A stretch of DNA of 64,000 nt from Rhizobium sp. P38BS-XIX (GTDB taxonomy: Bacteria; Pseudomonadota; Alphaproteobacteria; Rhizobiales; Rhizobiaceae). Numbering within the stretch: position 1 is the stretch's first letter; every line of letters starts with the position of its first letter. The notes beneath the pieces are model-generated. The model was not told the DNA's origin, made no database searches, and saw nothing but the letters and a program-made list of their open reading frames with translations. Below are positions 16,287 to 24,789 of this stretch, piece after piece. Both the position numbers and the translations under genes were made by a program. Location: contig NZ_JABAIJ010000013.1 of the NCBI RefSeq assembly GCF_012641435.1, forward strand, positions 1 through 64,000. The letters are read 5' to 3'.

Positions 16287-17528
16287 TCATGCCGCCCTCG
16301 GTAACAAGGACTTCAAGTTTACATCGGCTGCCAGCGCCTCGACTGATGGACACGCCCGCCTAGCGATCAGCATCTCGCTGAGCTTGATATCCTTGGCGAC
16401 CTTGTTGCCCGGACCCACACCGCTTGCCGCGACCAGCCTCTGCCCTTCGTCAAGGTGAAACAGAATGAAGGCGCCATCGCTCAGATCTCTGCGAATGGTC
16501 GTGTACCCCTCATCGACAAGTCCGGCGATCTGCAGCGTGTGATCGAACTGATCAGACCAGAAGTAAGGAACTGCCTCATAATCGTTTGTTGCGCCTGCCA
16601 GATTTGCCGCTGCGAGCGCGCCTTGGTCTTGCGCGTTTCGCCATGCCTCCAGTCGAAGTCGGCGTCCGTTATAGAGCGGGTGAGGGAACGAACAGCAGTC
16701 GCCGGCGGCATAGATGTGATCGACGGATGTCTGGAGACGAGCGTTCACGACAATCCCGTTATCCACCATGATCCCGGCCTTCATCGCAAGTTCCGTACGC
16801 GGTTGAGCGCCGATGCCGACAACCAGCACATCCGAGATGATCTCCGCTCCATCGGTGAGCGAAATAGCGACGCGCCGCTCATCGGCCTCGATGCCACGCA
16901 CCGTAACCCCGCATCTGACGACGACGCCATTGTTTCTATGCAGCCCTTCGATCGTTTCGGCAATCGCCTGCGGCACGCCACGCTTCAGAACGCGCTCCTG
17001 CGATTCGATGACAGTGACGGTTGCTCCACGGCTACGAGCCGAAGCTGCGACCTCAAGCCCGATAAACCCGGCACCGAGTATCGCCACTTGCATCCCTGGC
17101 CGGATCCAGGGACGAAGCGCCACGGCATCGTCGATCGTCCTAAGGTAGAGAATACGCGGGCTTGGCGGCACATTCGCCAGTCGTCGAGGCGCAGCCCCGG
17201 TCGCCAGAAGTAGTTTCTCGTAGGCCACCGATCGGCCATCCGATAGCGCCACATTTCTGGCATCGGCATGAATAGCGCCAACTTGCGTTTCACCGATATG
17301 CCTTATCGCCCTCTCTCGCAGCATGAGATCGCCAAGGACCGTCGGCGCCGAAGGGAAAGCCTCGGCAAGCAACATCTGTTTCGAAAGAGGCGGCCTTTCA
17401 TACGGCAGGTGAACTTCGTCACCAATGAGAGTGACGGGATGCGGGTAGCCATTGTCTCTTAGGCTCAAGGCTGCCCGCGCGCCGCATTCACCAGCACCGA
17501 CGACCACAATACCAGCATGGCCGCTCAT
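16287..17528 (-). CDS. FAD-dependent ferredoxin reductase (MocF/rhodocoxin-reductase type)
   Basis: This 413-residue protein has FAD-binding VVGAGECGARAALSL at its N-terminus, an NAD-binding VAILGAGFIGLEVAA near residue 148, and the late FAD contact YAAGDCC near 274. This is the layout of BphA4/putidaredoxin-reductase-type enzymes that feed electrons to a separate [2Fe-2S] ferredoxin. Its start overlaps the stop of the MocE-like ferredoxin gene by 4 bases, so the two are co-translated. Together they should supply the membrane hydroxylase encoded at 19230-20264. In rhizopine catabolism the equivalent reductase is MocF, but similarity at this level does not prove a rhizopine substrate. Confidence 0.87.
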   Translation of the reverse strand: MSGHAGIVVVGAGECGARAALSLRDNGYPHPVTLIGDEVHLPYERPPLSKQMLLAEAFPSAPTVLGDLMLRERAIRHIGETQVGAIHADARNVALSDGRSVAYEKLLLATGAAPRRLANVPPSPRILYLRTIDDAVALRPWIRPGMQVAILGAGFIGLEVAASARSRGATVTVIESQERVLKRGVPQAIAETIEGLHRNNGVVVRCGVTVRGIEADERRVAISLTDGAEIISDVLVVGIGAQPRTELAMKAGIMVDNGIVVNARLQTSVDHIYAAGDCCSFPHPLYNGRRLRLEAWRNAQDQGALAAANLAGATNDYEAVPYFWSDQFDHTLQIAGLVDEGYTTIRRDLSDGAFILFHLDEGQRLVAASGVGPGNKVAKDIKLSEMLIARRACPSVEALAADVNLKSLLPRAA

Positions 17529-17842
17529 GCGCCGACGCCGATCATGATGCGATCACCTTCCACTTTCACTGGATAGGTCCTCAGATTGACGCAGACTGGC
17601 GCGCCCCGGGCCTCGCCCGTCTTATAGCTGAAGCGGCCATTGTGTTTCGGACATTCGATGGTGTCATCCATCACCAGCCCATCCGCCAGGTGAATCTTCT
17701 CATGCGTACATAGGCCGTCGGTCGCGAAAAATTCGTCGTCGGGGCTTCTGTAGATGGCAAAGCTCTGCCCTGCATGATCGAACCGGATAACATCTTCCGG
17801 CTCGATGTCATCGGCCGCACAAGCGTCGATCCATGTCGTCAT
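17525..17842 (-). CDS. MocE-type Rieske [2Fe-2S] ferredoxin
   Basis: This 105-residue soluble ferredoxin has both halves of the Rieske motif, CTHEKIHL and CPKHNGRF, about 16 residues apart. Two Cys and two His thus ligate the cluster. The frame extends to 17860, but the AAGGAGG box lies between that codon and ATG 17842, so 17842 is chosen. MocE of Sinorhizobium is the best-known relative; such ferredoxins carry electrons to oxygenases. It is the first gene of a two-gene operon with the reductase and is divergent from the LacI-type regulator gene at 18030. A GC-rich hairpin (17866-17883) lies just upstream. Confidence 0.88.
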   Translation of the reverse strand: MTTWIDACAADDIEPEDVIRFDHAGQSFAIYRSPDDEFFATDGLCTHEKIHLADGLVMDDTIECPKHNGRFSYKTGEARGAPVCVNLRTYPVKVEGDRIMIGVGA

Positions 17843-17865
17843 TTCCGTCCTCCTTGTCATCGCAA

Positions 17866-17883
17866 GCGGGCGCTGGCGCCCGC
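17866..17883. promoter_or_regulatory. GC-rich inverted repeat upstream of the Rieske ferredoxin gene
   Basis: Arms GCGGGCGC and GCGCCCGC are separated by TG, 24 bases before the ferredoxin start, in the space shared with the divergent LacI-type gene. It could be an operator or a leader hairpin; the sequence alone cannot decide. Confidence 0.35.
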
Positions 17884-18029
17884 ATGAAAATAATTGGATG
17901 CGGAGGAGAATCAGAGGGTTAGACCCTTATCGATCGACGCCTTTCTCCTCCGGCTGATTTCAACCATGCGCTAATTAGGCCTTCACATTCCATGTCGATT
18001 ATGATCATTTTTCCTCAAGGAGGAGCGGC

Positions 18030-19064
18030 ATGAAAAAGACCCGGCTGGTCGACATTGCAGCGGCGGCAGGCGTGGGTCTTGCGACCGTTGAGCGTGTTCT
18101 CAATGAAAGAGGAAGCGTCAAGCCGCAGACGGCAGAAAAGGTCCTGCTGGCTGCAAAGCAGCTTGGCTATAAGGGATTGATCCCGAACCTCTATCGCGGC
18201 ACCATCCGCATAGAGGTGATGCTCGTCAGGCCTGAATCGCCCTTTTTCAGCAGACTCAACCAAGCGTTCGAGCGCATTGCCGCTTCGCTAGACAGTTCGA
18301 TCGCGCTTCATCGCACTTTTGTCGAAGAGGGCGACCCGGAGAAATTCGCCGCCTACATTGCCAATCGCAATATCCGCCGCCACGGTTTGATTGTCGTTGC
18401 CGTCGATCATCCTAAGATCACCGAGAGCTTGAGAGCCGCCCGCGCCGCTGGCGTCGAAGTCGTGCAGATCGTGTCCTACACCGGTGGCCGCGACGATATA
18501 TTCGTCGGTATCGACAACTACGCGGCAGGACGAACCGCAGGTTTCTACATGTCGCGGATGCTTGGCCATGCGAAAGGCAATGTGATCGCCATCTGCCATA
18601 GCTGGGCCTATCAGATACACAAGGAGCGGGTCCGGGGCTTTTCGGATTATCTCGCGAGCCACAACAATCCCGCCCTTCAGTTTTCGGAGGTGATGTTTGG
18701 CCTTGATGATGATGTGCGATCCGCCGAGGCGTTGACACAGGCATTGCGACGCGATGCCAATCTGGTGGGCATCTACAATGCAGGCGGCGCCAATCTCGGC
18801 GTTGGCTCAGTGCTGCAGCGCTATCGGGATCGCGAAAAGAAGGATTTCGTCTGGGTCGCTCACGAACTCAACGATGAAACGCGCCGTTTCATCGCATCGG
18901 GCCTGATGACGCTCGTTCTCGATCAAGCGCCGGAAACGCAGGCGAGGCGCGCCTTGGACACGGTTCTGTCTCGGCTGAAGATTATCGATGTGCCTGTGAG
19001 CGGGGAACCGGTTCCGTTTTTGACATTCACCGCGGAGAATATCGGGCGCGCTTCCGTGCTCTGA
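18030..19064 (+). CDS. LacI-family transcriptional regulator
   Basis: This 344-residue regulator has a LacI helix-turn-helix at residues ~4-50 (RLVDIAAAAGVGLATVERVL) and a periplasmic-binding-protein-like effector domain. It resembles sugar or cyclitol sensors (VVAVDHPKITESL, VGIDNYAAGRTAGFYMSRML). A strong AAGGAGGAG box precedes the ATG. It is divergent from the MocE-like ferredoxin/reductase operon and followed by a strong terminator. By position it should control the oxygenase, binding-protein and TIM-barrel genes around it. The repeated element TTTTGATGAAA upstream of the hydroxylase and binding-protein genes is one candidate target. A cyclitol- or sugar-like inducer is inferred from the family. 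Confidence 0.87.
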   Translation: MKKTRLVDIAAAAGVGLATVERVLNERGSVKPQTAEKVLLAAKQLGYKGLIPNLYRGTIRIEVMLVRPESPFFSRLNQAFERIAASLDSSIALHRTFVEEGDPEKFAAYIANRNIRRHGLIVVAVDHPKITESLRAARAAGVEVVQIVSYTGGRDDIFVGIDNYAAGRTAGFYMSRMLGHAKGNVIAICHSWAYQIHKERVRGFSDYLASHNNPALQFSEVMFGLDDDVRSAEALTQALRRDANLVGIYNAGGANLGVGSVLQRYRDREKKDFVWVAHELNDETRRFIASGLMTLVLDQAPETQARRALDTVLSRLKIIDVPVSGEPVPFLTFTAENIGRASVL

Positions 19065-19078
19065 TACATGAATTAAGA

Positions 19079-19112
19079 CCGGAGCCTGCGGAAGGAGGAC
19101 CGCAGGCTCCGG
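19079..19112 (+). terminator. Terminator after the LacI-type gene
   Basis: Perfect 13-base arms CCGGAGCCTGCGG and CCGCAGGCTCCGG with an 8-base loop, 15 bases after the stop codon, followed by CATTTCCC. It separates this gene from the convergent hydroxylase gene. Confidence 0.75.
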
Positions 19113-19229
19113 CATTTCCCGCCATCAACGGCCGCGTCGCCGGTAGCGGGGGGAGAACCTAATGTCGCATATGGAGCACAGGATGCTTTTGACAAGCCCT
19201 TGAGATCATTGCTCCAGTGCAAGCACCAT

Positions 19230-20264
19230 CTAGTTGGCAGTCCCCGAGCGACGTGCCTGCTTCTCGGCATATTTTCTTGCTCGCTCCATGAAACGCTTGT
19301 TCATGCGATCCTCTGCATCCCTTGAGCCGTCGTGGAACGTTCCGAACCATTTATCGAGCGGAATGACGCCATCGGCATAATTGCACTCGAAAAACTTGTG
19401 ATGCAGGTAGTGGTCGTAGGCATGCGTATCGATGGCGGTATCGTCGCCGATGACGATCTTGTCGAATCCAGCATGTCCAGGCGCCGGTGCAAGAGCGGCG
19501 TGCGTCAGATGAAAGAGCGCATGGATCGGACTGGAGGGCACGATCCAGTGGATGAGGACACCGGAGAAATACAGCAGATGCTCGACGGGATGCATCGCCA
19601 GACCTGACCAGGGGCCGGGATTGACATTGTTATGATGCAGCTTGTGGACAGCATGATAGAGCGGCGGCCAGTGGATCAGCCGGTGCACGAGATAGAAATG
19701 CAGATCGCGAAACGCCGGGATCAAGATCATCACGATCGTGCAGTAAATCGGATGCGCGGCAAAATCGACATAGGGAATGATACCGTTCGCAAAGGCCCAG
19801 AGCGTCAGGACTTCAAAGCCGGTCCAGAGAGGCACAGCACTCGCAAACGTCCAGATAACATTGTCGACCGTTTGATTGCTGAAGAGAAATGCGGAGTTGT
19901 CCTTCGATGGCCATTTTCCGTTATATTTGAAGGACGTACCCTGCTTCTTCTGCATATAGAGGCGCAGATGAAACGCGCCGAAAAACAGGAAGACGAGCGT
20001 AGCGTTGCGCAGAAGGAGATAGGCGATCCATCCGGGAGCCAGGGTCTTCATTGTCTCCATCGACGGTGTTGCGTAAAGCCATAACAGCGTGCCGACGATG
20101 GCATAAATGGCATTCCAGGGCATGAGATAGCCCGGATATCCGAAAAACCACTTCAGAAATGCCAGTGGCCGAGCCGGCCAGGTGAAGACTGGCGGATATT
20201 TGAGCAGCTTTGTGGGCTTCCAATCCCCACGCTTGTCGCGCGTCCCGTAAAGCGTGTCGTCCAT
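19230..20264 (-). CDS. Membrane di-iron hydroxylase, sterol desaturase/fatty acid hydroxylase family
   Basis: This 344-residue membrane protein has several hydrophobic helices and the family's histidine boxes: HRLIHW, HKLHHNN, HPVEH and HYLHHKFF (residues ~190-315), which bind a di-iron centre. Such enzymes use O2 and electrons from a ferredoxin chain to hydroxylate or demethylate a substrate. ATG 20264 is chosen because GGGAGG lies 7 bases upstream; the frame opens earlier, at 20297. A Rieske ferredoxin and its reductase are encoded 1.4-3.7 kb away, and no other partner is visible. S. meliloti MocD, in the analogous position, is described as a desaturase-like oxygenase, but of a different-looking subfamily. 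Confidence 0.82.
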   Translation of the reverse strand: MDDTLYGTRDKRGDWKPTKLLKYPPVFTWPARPLAFLKWFFGYPGYLMPWNAIYAIVGTLLWLYATPSMETMKTLAPGWIAYLLLRNATLVFLFFGAFHLRLYMQKKQGTSFKYNGKWPSKDNSAFLFSNQTVDNVIWTFASAVPLWTGFEVLTLWAFANGIIPYVDFAAHPIYCTIVMILIPAFRDLHFYLVHRLIHWPPLYHAVHKLHHNNVNPGPWSGLAMHPVEHLLYFSGVLIHWIVPSSPIHALFHLTHAALAPAPGHAGFDKIVIGDDTAIDTHAYDHYLHHKFFECNYADGVIPLDKWFGTFHDGSRDAEDRMNKRFMERARKYAEKQARRSGTAN

Positions 20265-20337
20265 GATGTTGCCTCCCAATTGGCGAATGTCGTGCAATCA
20301 ATCTCCGTCAAGCCGGCCGGCGACGACAGCAGAGTTT

Positions 20338-20353
20338 TGATGAAATTTCATCA
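20338..20353. promoter_or_regulatory. Candidate operator TGATGAAATTTCATCA
   Basis: A perfect 16-base palindrome 74 bases upstream of the hydroxylase start. The segment TTTTGATGAAA recurs at 21449-21459, 80 bases upstream of the binding-protein start, which suggests one regulator for both. Confidence 0.5.
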
Positions 20354-20385
20354 CGACCGAGCGGGTCTTTCCCCGCATGCAAAGA

Positions 20386-20404
20386 GGGAGGCCACTGGCC
20401 TCCC
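20386..20404 (-). terminator. Hairpin downstream of the binding-protein gene
   Basis: Perfect 8-base arms GGGAGGCC and GGCCTCCC with a 3-base loop, 36 bases past the stop of the minus-strand binding-protein gene. It separates that gene from the hydroxylase gene. Confidence 0.6.
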
Positions 20405-20439
20405 GAAATTGGCAAGAACCGATCAGGCTGTAGTCCAGA

Positions 20440-21369
20440 TCAATTGAGGTGCTCGAACTGAACCATGTTGTCCTTGGTCACCAGCTTGAAGGGGATCCAG
20501 ACCTCCCTGTCGATCTGCTCTCCCTTCACCGCTTTCATCGCGGTATCGACCGCACCTTGGCCCTGTGATTTTGCGTCCTGAAACACGGTAACCTTGAGGT
20601 CGCCTGCCTTCATGGCCTGGAGCGCATCCGGGGTTGCGTCGATGCCGGCAACGATGGTCTTGTCCGTCGAGCCGCCAGCATTCTTGATTGCGGCAATCGC
20701 ACCGAGTGCCATCTCATCATTGTTTGCAATAACAGCGTCGAAGGACAGGCCTGACGTCAGCCAGTTCGACACGAGATCGGCACCGTCAACACGGCTCCAG
20801 TTTCCGACCTGTTCGCGAACGACCTTGATACCGCTGCATTCGGCCGATTTCAGCACGTCATGCACATCCTGCGTCCTCTGACGCGCCGCCTGGCTGCTGA
20901 GATCCCCAACCATGATGACGATATTGCCTTTGCCCCCAAGCAGGCGACAGACTTCTTTCGTTTGCAGCGTTCCGGATTCGGTTTCATTCGATCCGACGAA
21001 GGCCTGCTTTGAGGCCAGGGTGGAAAGATCCGTCGGTTGGATATTGACATAGATCAAAGGGATGCCGGCGTCCGCGGCGATCTTGCTGATGGCGGGCGTG
21101 CCGTCGGAATCCACTGGATCGACGATGATGGCCGAGACGCCGCCGGCCGCGAAATTGCGCACCTGATCCAGCTGTTTGTTGACGTCGTTGGCCGCATCGA
21201 CCACCTGCAAGTCGAGACCCTTGCTCTTCGCATAGTCCTGCATGCCATTGGCGATCAATGTCTGGAAATTAGTCGTCAGATAGCCCATCGAAACGCCGAT
21301 CCGATCGGCAGCCTCGGCCTGCGTCGACAATATAAGAGCAAGCGCGCTTGCGCTCAGAAATTTCAGCAT
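20440..21369 (-). CDS. Periplasmic sugar/cyclitol-binding protein (MocB/RbsB-like)
   Basis: This 309-residue protein has a cleavable Sec signal peptide (MLKFLSASALALILSTQAEA) and a ribose-binding-type fold: GMQDYAKSKGLDLQVVDAAN near residue 45, DPVDSDGTPAISKIAADAGI near 85, AVIANNDEMALGAIAAIK near 225. ATG 21369 is chosen from the GGGAGGAAA box and the signal peptide; the frame extends upstream without support. It resembles rhizopine/inositol-type binding proteins. No permease or ATPase gene adjoins it, so it is an orphan that must use a transporter encoded elsewhere. It is divergent from the TIM-barrel gene at 21599. Confidence 0.85.
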   Translation of the reverse strand: MLKFLSASALALILSTQAEAADRIGVSMGYLTTNFQTLIANGMQDYAKSKGLDLQVVDAANDVNKQLDQVRNFAAGGVSAIIVDPVDSDGTPAISKIAADAGIPLIYVNIQPTDLSTLASKQAFVGSNETESGTLQTKEVCRLLGGKGNIVIMVGDLSSQAARQRTQDVHDVLKSAECSGIKVVREQVGNWSRVDGADLVSNWLTSGLSFDAVIANNDEMALGAIAAIKNAGGSTDKTIVAGIDATPDALQAMKAGDLKVTVFQDAKSQGQGAVDTAMKAVKGEQIDREVWIPFKLVTKDNMVQFEHLN

Positions 21370-21598
21370 GGTTTCCTCCCAGAACGCGGCAATTCGAACG
21401 GCCGCCTCGAGAAGAGTTAGCGATAGCGCCGGATGACGTCCGAGAGTATTTTGATGAAAAACCCTCATGAGCGCTAAGTGAGACGGGCGAACACATCGCG
21501 TTTGCAATGAAATGGCGCGGTGATCAAAAGCCATCACTGCATGATCTGGCAAAGAGGTACGATCCGTGATCAGACCCTTTTGAGGTAAGGGAGGAACC

Positions 21599-22432
21599 AT
21601 GCAGACCATGCTTATTTTTCAGTCGCTCTGGGCCATGGAGCGACGTAGCGCCGTACATCCGGAGCTTTCCCTGGAGCAAAATATCGAGAAGATCGCGGCT
21701 GCCGGCTTCGATGGTATCAGCACGCATTGGTATGACCGGGATGTCGTGCGCCGCGTGTCGGGGTTGCTCAAACAGCATGGCCTCCAGGCCGAGGGGCAAT
21801 GCTTTCCCAAGACAATCGACGATCTGAAGCCGGTTCTGGAGATCGCCGCCGAATATCATGTGCATCACATTTGCCTGCAGCCCGATGTGCGCCTGCGACG
21901 GCTCGAGGACTGTATTTCGCTGCTTGAGGGCTGGCAGCGTTTAGCCGATGAGGCTGGCATCGATGTCTGGATCGAAACGCATCGCGATCGGATGACGACC
22001 GATCTGTTCTTTACGCTGGATTTGCTGGATCGAATGCCGGATCTGCGGCTGCTGGGGGACATCTCTCATTTTCTGGTCGGCCGAGAATTCGCCTGGCCGG
22101 TATCCGACGAAAACCATGCGCTCATCCATCGGATACTGGATAATTCCTGGGCCTTCCACGGCCGTGTTGCCTCGCGCGAGCAGGTTCAGATCGAGATCTC
22201 CTTCCCGCACCACAGGCCTTGGGTCGATCTCTTCCTCGGCTGGTGGGATTATGGCTTCAGGAGTTGGCGCAAGCGCGCAGATCAGGATGCAACGCTTGCG
22301 TTTACGTGCGAGTTGGGGCCGAAACCTTACGCTATTACCGGAAGGGATGGTGAGGATACCACCGACCGCTGGGAGGAATCATTGCTGATGCAGCAGGAGA
22401 TACGCGCGCTGTGGGCAAAGACATCGAATTGA
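21599..22432 (+). CDS. TIM-barrel protein, sugar phosphate isomerase/epimerase family (MocC-like context)
   Basis: This 277-residue cytosolic protein has the xylose-isomerase-like TIM-barrel pattern: ENIEKIAAAGFDGISTHWY near residue 28, DVWIETHRDRMTTDLFF near 122 and LRLLGDISHFLVGREFAW near 147. Conserved acidic and His residues in these strands usually bind a metal ion. Relatives include inosose dehydratases, epimerases and the rhizopine protein MocC. The GAGGAACC site supports the start. It is followed 50 bases later by formaldehyde dehydrogenase, which suggests a product of oxidative demethylation in the same pathway. The substrate is probably a sugar or cyclitol derivative, but the specific reaction is unknown. 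Confidence 0.78.
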   Translation: MQTMLIFQSLWAMERRSAVHPELSLEQNIEKIAAAGFDGISTHWYDRDVVRRVSGLLKQHGLQAEGQCFPKTIDDLKPVLEIAAEYHVHHICLQPDVRLRRLEDCISLLEGWQRLADEAGIDVWIETHRDRMTTDLFFTLDLLDRMPDLRLLGDISHFLVGREFAWPVSDENHALIHRILDNSWAFHGRVASREQVQIEISFPHHRPWVDLFLGWWDYGFRSWRKRADQDATLAFTCELGPKPYAITGRDGEDTTDRWEESLLMQQEIRALWAKTSN

Positions 22433-22482
22433 TCTATCGCGTCAATTTTTAGAATTATATCGTTGATTTTGGAGGGATTTCC

Positions 22483-23610
22483 ATGGACGTAAGAGCAGCA
22501 GTCGCGGTTCAGGCCGGCAAGCCGCTTGAGGTGATGACGGTTCAGCTTGAGGGCCCAAGGGCTGGTGAGGTGCTGATCGAGGTCAAGGCGACCGGTCTCT
22601 GCCACACCGATGATTTCACCCTGTCGGGTGCCGATCCCGAGGGACTGTTCCCCGCCATCCTCGGCCATGAAGGTGCCGGCATCGTCGTTGATGTCGGACC
22701 GGGTGTGACCTCGGTGAAGAAGGGCGATCACGTCATTCCGCTCTATACGCCCGAGTGCCGCGAATGCCCCTCCTGCCTGTCGCGCAAGACCAATCTCTGC
22801 ACGGCGATCCGCTCGACCCAGGGCCAGGGTGTGATGCCGGACGGCACCTCGCGCTTCTCGATCGGCAAGGACAAGATCCATCACTATATGGGCTGCTCGA
22901 CCTTCGCCAACTACACCGTGCTGCCGGAGATTGCCGTTGCCAAGGTCAATCCCGACGCTCCCTTCGACAAGATCTGCTATATCGGCTGCGGCGTCACGAC
23001 GGGCATCGGCGCCGTCATCAACACCGCCAAAGTGGAGATGGGCGCAACCGCAATCGTCTTCGGTCTCGGCGGTATCGGCCTCAACGTCATCCAGGGCCTG
23101 AAGCTTGCCGGTGCCGACATGATCATCGGCGTCGATCTCAACAATGACAAGAAGGCCTGGGGCGAGCGCTTCGGCATGACGCATTTCGTCAATCCGAAGG
23201 AAGTCGGCGACGACATCGTGCCCTACCTCGTCAACATGACGAAGCGCGGTGCCGATCAGATCGGTGGCGCCGACTATACCTTCGACTGCACGGGCAATAC
23301 CAAGGTGATGCGCCAGGCGCTGGAAGCCTCGCATCGCGGCTGGGGCAAGTCCGTCGTCATCGGCGTTGCCGGCGCCGGACAGGAGATCTCGACGCGTCCA
23401 TTCCAGCTGGTGACGGGTCGCTCTTGGATGGGAACGGCCTTCGGCGGCGCCCGTGGTCGTACCGATGTTCCGAAGATCGTCGACTGGTACATGGAAGGCA
23501 AGATCCAGATCGATCCGATGATCACCCACACCATGCCGCTCGAAGACATCAACAAGGGCTTCGAACTCATGCATTCCGGAAAAAGTGTCCGAGGCGTCGT
23601 CATCTATTGA
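22483..23610 (+). CDS. adhC: S-(hydroxymethyl)glutathione dehydrogenase (class III alcohol dehydrogenase)
   Basis: This 375-residue zinc alcohol dehydrogenase has the class III features: TGLCHTDDFTLSGADPEG, GHEGAGIVVDVG, the structural-zinc cysteines in CRECPSCLSRKTNLC, and IGCGVTTGIGAVINTAKVE. It oxidises the spontaneous formaldehyde-glutathione adduct to S-formylglutathione with NAD+. A GGAGGG box precedes the ATG. It lies 50 bases after the TIM-barrel gene and converges with gbcB. Three nearby systems (moc-like hydroxylase, glycine betaine demethylase, methylamine enzymes) can all release formaldehyde, so detoxification for the whole island is likely. S-formylglutathione hydrolase is not in the window. 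Confidence 0.95.
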   Translation: MDVRAAVAVQAGKPLEVMTVQLEGPRAGEVLIEVKATGLCHTDDFTLSGADPEGLFPAILGHEGAGIVVDVGPGVTSVKKGDHVIPLYTPECRECPSCLSRKTNLCTAIRSTQGQGVMPDGTSRFSIGKDKIHHYMGCSTFANYTVLPEIAVAKVNPDAPFDKICYIGCGVTTGIGAVINTAKVEMGATAIVFGLGGIGLNVIQGLKLAGADMIIGVDLNNDKKAWGERFGMTHFVNPKEVGDDIVPYLVNMTKRGADQIGGADYTFDCTGNTKVMRQALEASHRGWGKSVVIGVAGAGQEISTRPFQLVTGRSWMGTAFGGARGRTDVPKIVDWYMEGKIQIDPMITHTMPLEDINKGFELMHSGKSVRGVVIY

Positions 23611-23701
23611 TGGGCGCGCGTATGCGGCTGTCTGATGCAAGCGCTTCGTCAGCCTGTCGCCCGCAGCTCTGCCAGAGTACGATCGGACGCACTGCTCCAA
23701 A

Positions 23702-23731
23702 GCTCAGCGATCCACAACCAGATCGCTGAGC
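23702..23731. terminator. Hairpin between adhC and gbcB
   Basis: Perfect 11-base arms GCTCAGCGATC and GATCGCTGAGC with an 8-base loop, at the junction of two convergent genes. It overlaps the last codons of gbcB, so it may be bidirectional. Confidence 0.5.
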
Positions 23732-24789
23732 GGCTTGGAACAACAGGGAAGGAATAGTCCGGCGTCGATTTCGCGCTGGCGTATGCCGCCATTGTGGTTC
23801 ATCTCGACCGAGCCCGACACCAGCTTGGATTTGCATGTGCCGCAAACCCCGTTGGAGCAGGAAGACGGCAGGCGCACACCGGATTTCTTGGCCGACGACA
23901 AAACCGTCTGCTCGCTCGAAACCTCGATCTTGCGTGCCTGCTTGGCGAACTCCACCTGGAAAACCCGGGTGCGCGGTATTTCCTCCACCACTGTCGCCGG
24001 CTCGTTAATAACGGCGGCATCGAAGCTCTCCTCGATGTAATTCGAGGCAGGGACACCTAGCGTCGAACTTATCGAGCGTGCCGCCGCCATGAATGGCGCC
24101 GGGCCACAGCACATGACAATCCGCTCGGCGATGTCAGGCACGGCAAGCTTGATGAATTCGGGGGAGATGCGCCCGGTCAAGCCGGACCAGGACGGTTCTC
24201 CGACCAGAGTTTCCGGCAGAAAGTGCAATCGCAGACCCTTCATCCGCGATGCGATCAAGGACAATTCCTGGCGGAAGATGAGATCCAGGGGCGTACGCGC
24301 CGCGTGAACAAACGCGATATCCGCCGGTTCGTAACGATCGGCGAGATCGCGCACGATCGACATGACAGGCGTTATTCCGGACCCGCCGGAGAGCAGAAGA
24401 AGCTTCTTGTTCTCGCGCGCACGAACGAAATGCCCGAGAGGACCTTGCGCCTTGACGGTCGCCCCGACGGCGAGATGGTCATGAAGCCAATTCGAAACCC
24501 TGCCGCCGGCGACACGCTTGACGGTAACCGTAAAGGCATTGGGCCGATGCGGAGACGATGAAATACTATAGCAGCGCGGCTCGCTTTCCTCGCCAATGGG
24601 GAAATCGAACAGGAAATACTGGCCGCTTTCGAACGCAAAGCGCTTACCCTCGGGCGATGCGAAGGTGAAGCTTCGCACATCGTGCGTTTCCTGGTGAATA
24701 TCGATGCAGACGAGCGTGTCGTCGTGTTCCTTGTCCCAGTCGGCTTGATGTCCGGAACGTCCCTGCGCCTGCAAGAGGTCAATAGCCAT
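23704..24789 (-). CDS. gbcB: Glycine betaine demethylase reductase subunit (GbcB-like)
   Basis: This 361-residue reductase starts at ATG 24789, overlapping gbcA by 11 bases; an upstream extension of the frame is only a shadow of gbcA. It has a flavin domain (RCYSISSSPHRPNAFTVTVK), an NAD domain with SGGSGITPVMSIVRDL and VMCCGPAPFMAAA, and a C-terminal plant-type [2Fe-2S] domain with CSNGVCGTCKSKL and a final Cys. This matches hybrid-cluster-reductase-like partners of Rieske demethylases such as GbcB. It passes electrons from NAD(P)H to GbcA. A stachydrine- or carnitine-type substrate cannot be fully excluded. Confidence 0.87.
   Translation of the reverse strand: MAIDLLQAQGRSGHQADWDKEHDDTLVCIDIHQETHDVRSFTFASPEGKRFAFESGQYFLFDFPIGEESEPRCYSISSSPHRPNAFTVTVKRVAGGRVSNWLHDHLAVGATVKAQGPLGHFVRARENKKLLLLSGGSGITPVMSIVRDLADRYEPADIAFVHAARTPLDLIFRQELSLIASRMKGLRLHFLPETLVGEPSWSGLTGRISPEFIKLAVPDIAERIVMCCGPAPFMAAARSISSTLGVPASNYIEESFDAAVINEPATVVEEIPRTRVFQVEFAKQARKIEVSSEQTVLSSAKKSGVRLPSSCSNGVCGTCKSKLVSGSVEMNHNGGIRQREIDAGLFLPCCSKPLSDLVVDR

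Noticed and set aside
16287..22432. Calling the cluster a rhizopine (moc) operon outright
   Set aside because: Electron-transfer and binding-protein parts fit, but the oxygenase belongs to a different family, the regulator is LacI-type and no mocA-like dehydrogenase is present.
22327..23700. 457-codon minus-strand frame opposite adhC
   Set aside because: adhC is unmistakable on the plus strand; the opposite frame has shadow composition typical of GC-rich genes.
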